Assembly (NCBI GenBank): GCA_021772695.1
Contig: JAJFLL010000133.1
Span: forward strand, 1-5,750
Length of the DNA stretch: 5,750 nucleotides
Direction of reading: 5' to 3'
DNA from: Deltaproteobacteria bacterium
GTDB lineage: Bacteria; UBA10199; DSSB01
Shown here: positions 5,336-5,750 of the stretch, in pieces
Position numbering within the stretch: position 1 is the first letter of the stretch
Layout of the letters: each line of letters starts with the position of its first letter
Translations under genes and position numbers: made by a program
The notes under the pieces: generated by a model
Database searches by the model: none
What the model saw: only the letters and a program-made list of their open reading frames with translations
What the model was told of the DNA's origin: nothing

Positions 5336-5750
5336 TCATGGGCCGTATTCATCCACCGGGTTGCGAGTAGGGTCCTGATATGGATTTATTACCGAATGTA
5401 GTAAAAAATAGATTCCACCCCCGAGAATGGCTCCCCCAATCCCACTAGCCCCATCCCAAAAATAGCGGTTTCGCACTTTACCTTTAAAGATTTTAGGCAT
5501 GAGTTGGTGCCCAAGATACGCCCCGCAACCGGCACCAGCGGTTATATAGCTTCCCAAGGTAATGCGGCGTTGTCGGGTGGAATCTGGATTCCCCCATTTT
5601 TCCATAGCCAGAGTACCTAACGTACCTCCTGCGCATGTAATTCCCTCAGCAAGTGGTAGGATGAAGTCGGATTTTCTATGACTTAGATTCAGTTGAGTTT
5701 CGATTCGTTGAATCTGTTTTCTTATCTTTTTCAATTGTTCGGGTTTGATA
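5336..5750 (-). CDS. Glycine-rich small membrane protein, unknown function, partial (start beyond window)
   Basis: The frame ends with TGA at 5336-5338 and stays open to the right edge, giving 137 visible residues. The first possible start inside is a TTG at 5734, but no ribosome site precedes it and the frame continues upstream (I-K-P-E-Q-L), so the true start is probably outside. The N-terminal 25 or so residues are highly charged and look like an amphipathic helix. Three glycine-rich hydrophobic stretches follow: one containing G-I-T-C-A-G-G-T-L-G-T-L, one G-S-Y-I-T-A-G-A-G-C-G-A-Y-L-G, and one G-A-S-G-I-G-G-A-I-L-G-G-G-I-Y-F. The small-residue spacing suggests tightly packed membrane helices. 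I recognise no family. It converges on tonB with one base between the stop codons and is unlikely to share its operon. Confidence 0.68.
   Translation of the reverse strand, partial: IKPEQLKKIRKQIQRIETQLNLSHRKSDFILPLAEGITCAGGTLGTLAMEKWGNPDSTRQRRITLGSYITAGAGCGAYLGHQLMPKIFKGKVRNRYFWDGASGIGGAILGGGIYFLLHSVINPYQDPTRNPVDEYGP

Overview
The window suggests a Gram-negative bacterium of intermediate GC (a little under half G+C by eye). It encodes an outer-membrane beta-barrel protein with a C-terminal Phe, several Sec-type signal peptides, and a complete ExbB/ExbD/TonB energising system. The lineage cannot be fixed from the sequence. A delta-proteobacterium-like or Bdellovibrionota-like origin is a guess only. 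I see no RNA genes, mobile elements, CRISPR arrays or long repeats.

Left half, minus strand, read from 2557 down to 1: an outer-membrane porin-like barrel protein; then a secreted FMN_bind-domain protein carrying the S-G-A-T sequence on which FMN is covalently attached; then, overlapping it by 35 bases, a multi-pass membrane protein with an H-x-H pair at a membrane boundary, cut by the window edge. The three lie close together and probably form one operon.

Right half, plus strand, 2699 to 5334: apbE (FAD:protein FMN transferase, the enzyme that flavinylates FMN_bind proteins), then exbB, exbD and tonB. exbB/exbD and exbD/tonB overlap by ATGA. The two operons diverge from a shared 141-base region (2558-2698) that holds weak promoter-like elements and one short inverted repeat. 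After tonB, and convergent with it with one base between the stop codons, is a small glycine-rich membrane protein of unknown function whose start lies beyond the right edge.

Working model (inference): ApbE loads FMN onto the secreted FMN_bind protein. That protein probably takes electrons from or through the membrane protein encoded beside it and acts in the periplasm on a substrate admitted by the barrel protein. The ExbB-ExbD-TonB complex encoded with apbE would energise an outer-membrane step. A redox-linked uptake function, for instance of a metal, would fit, but no gene here names the substrate. No TonB-dependent receptor and no c-type cytochrome is present.
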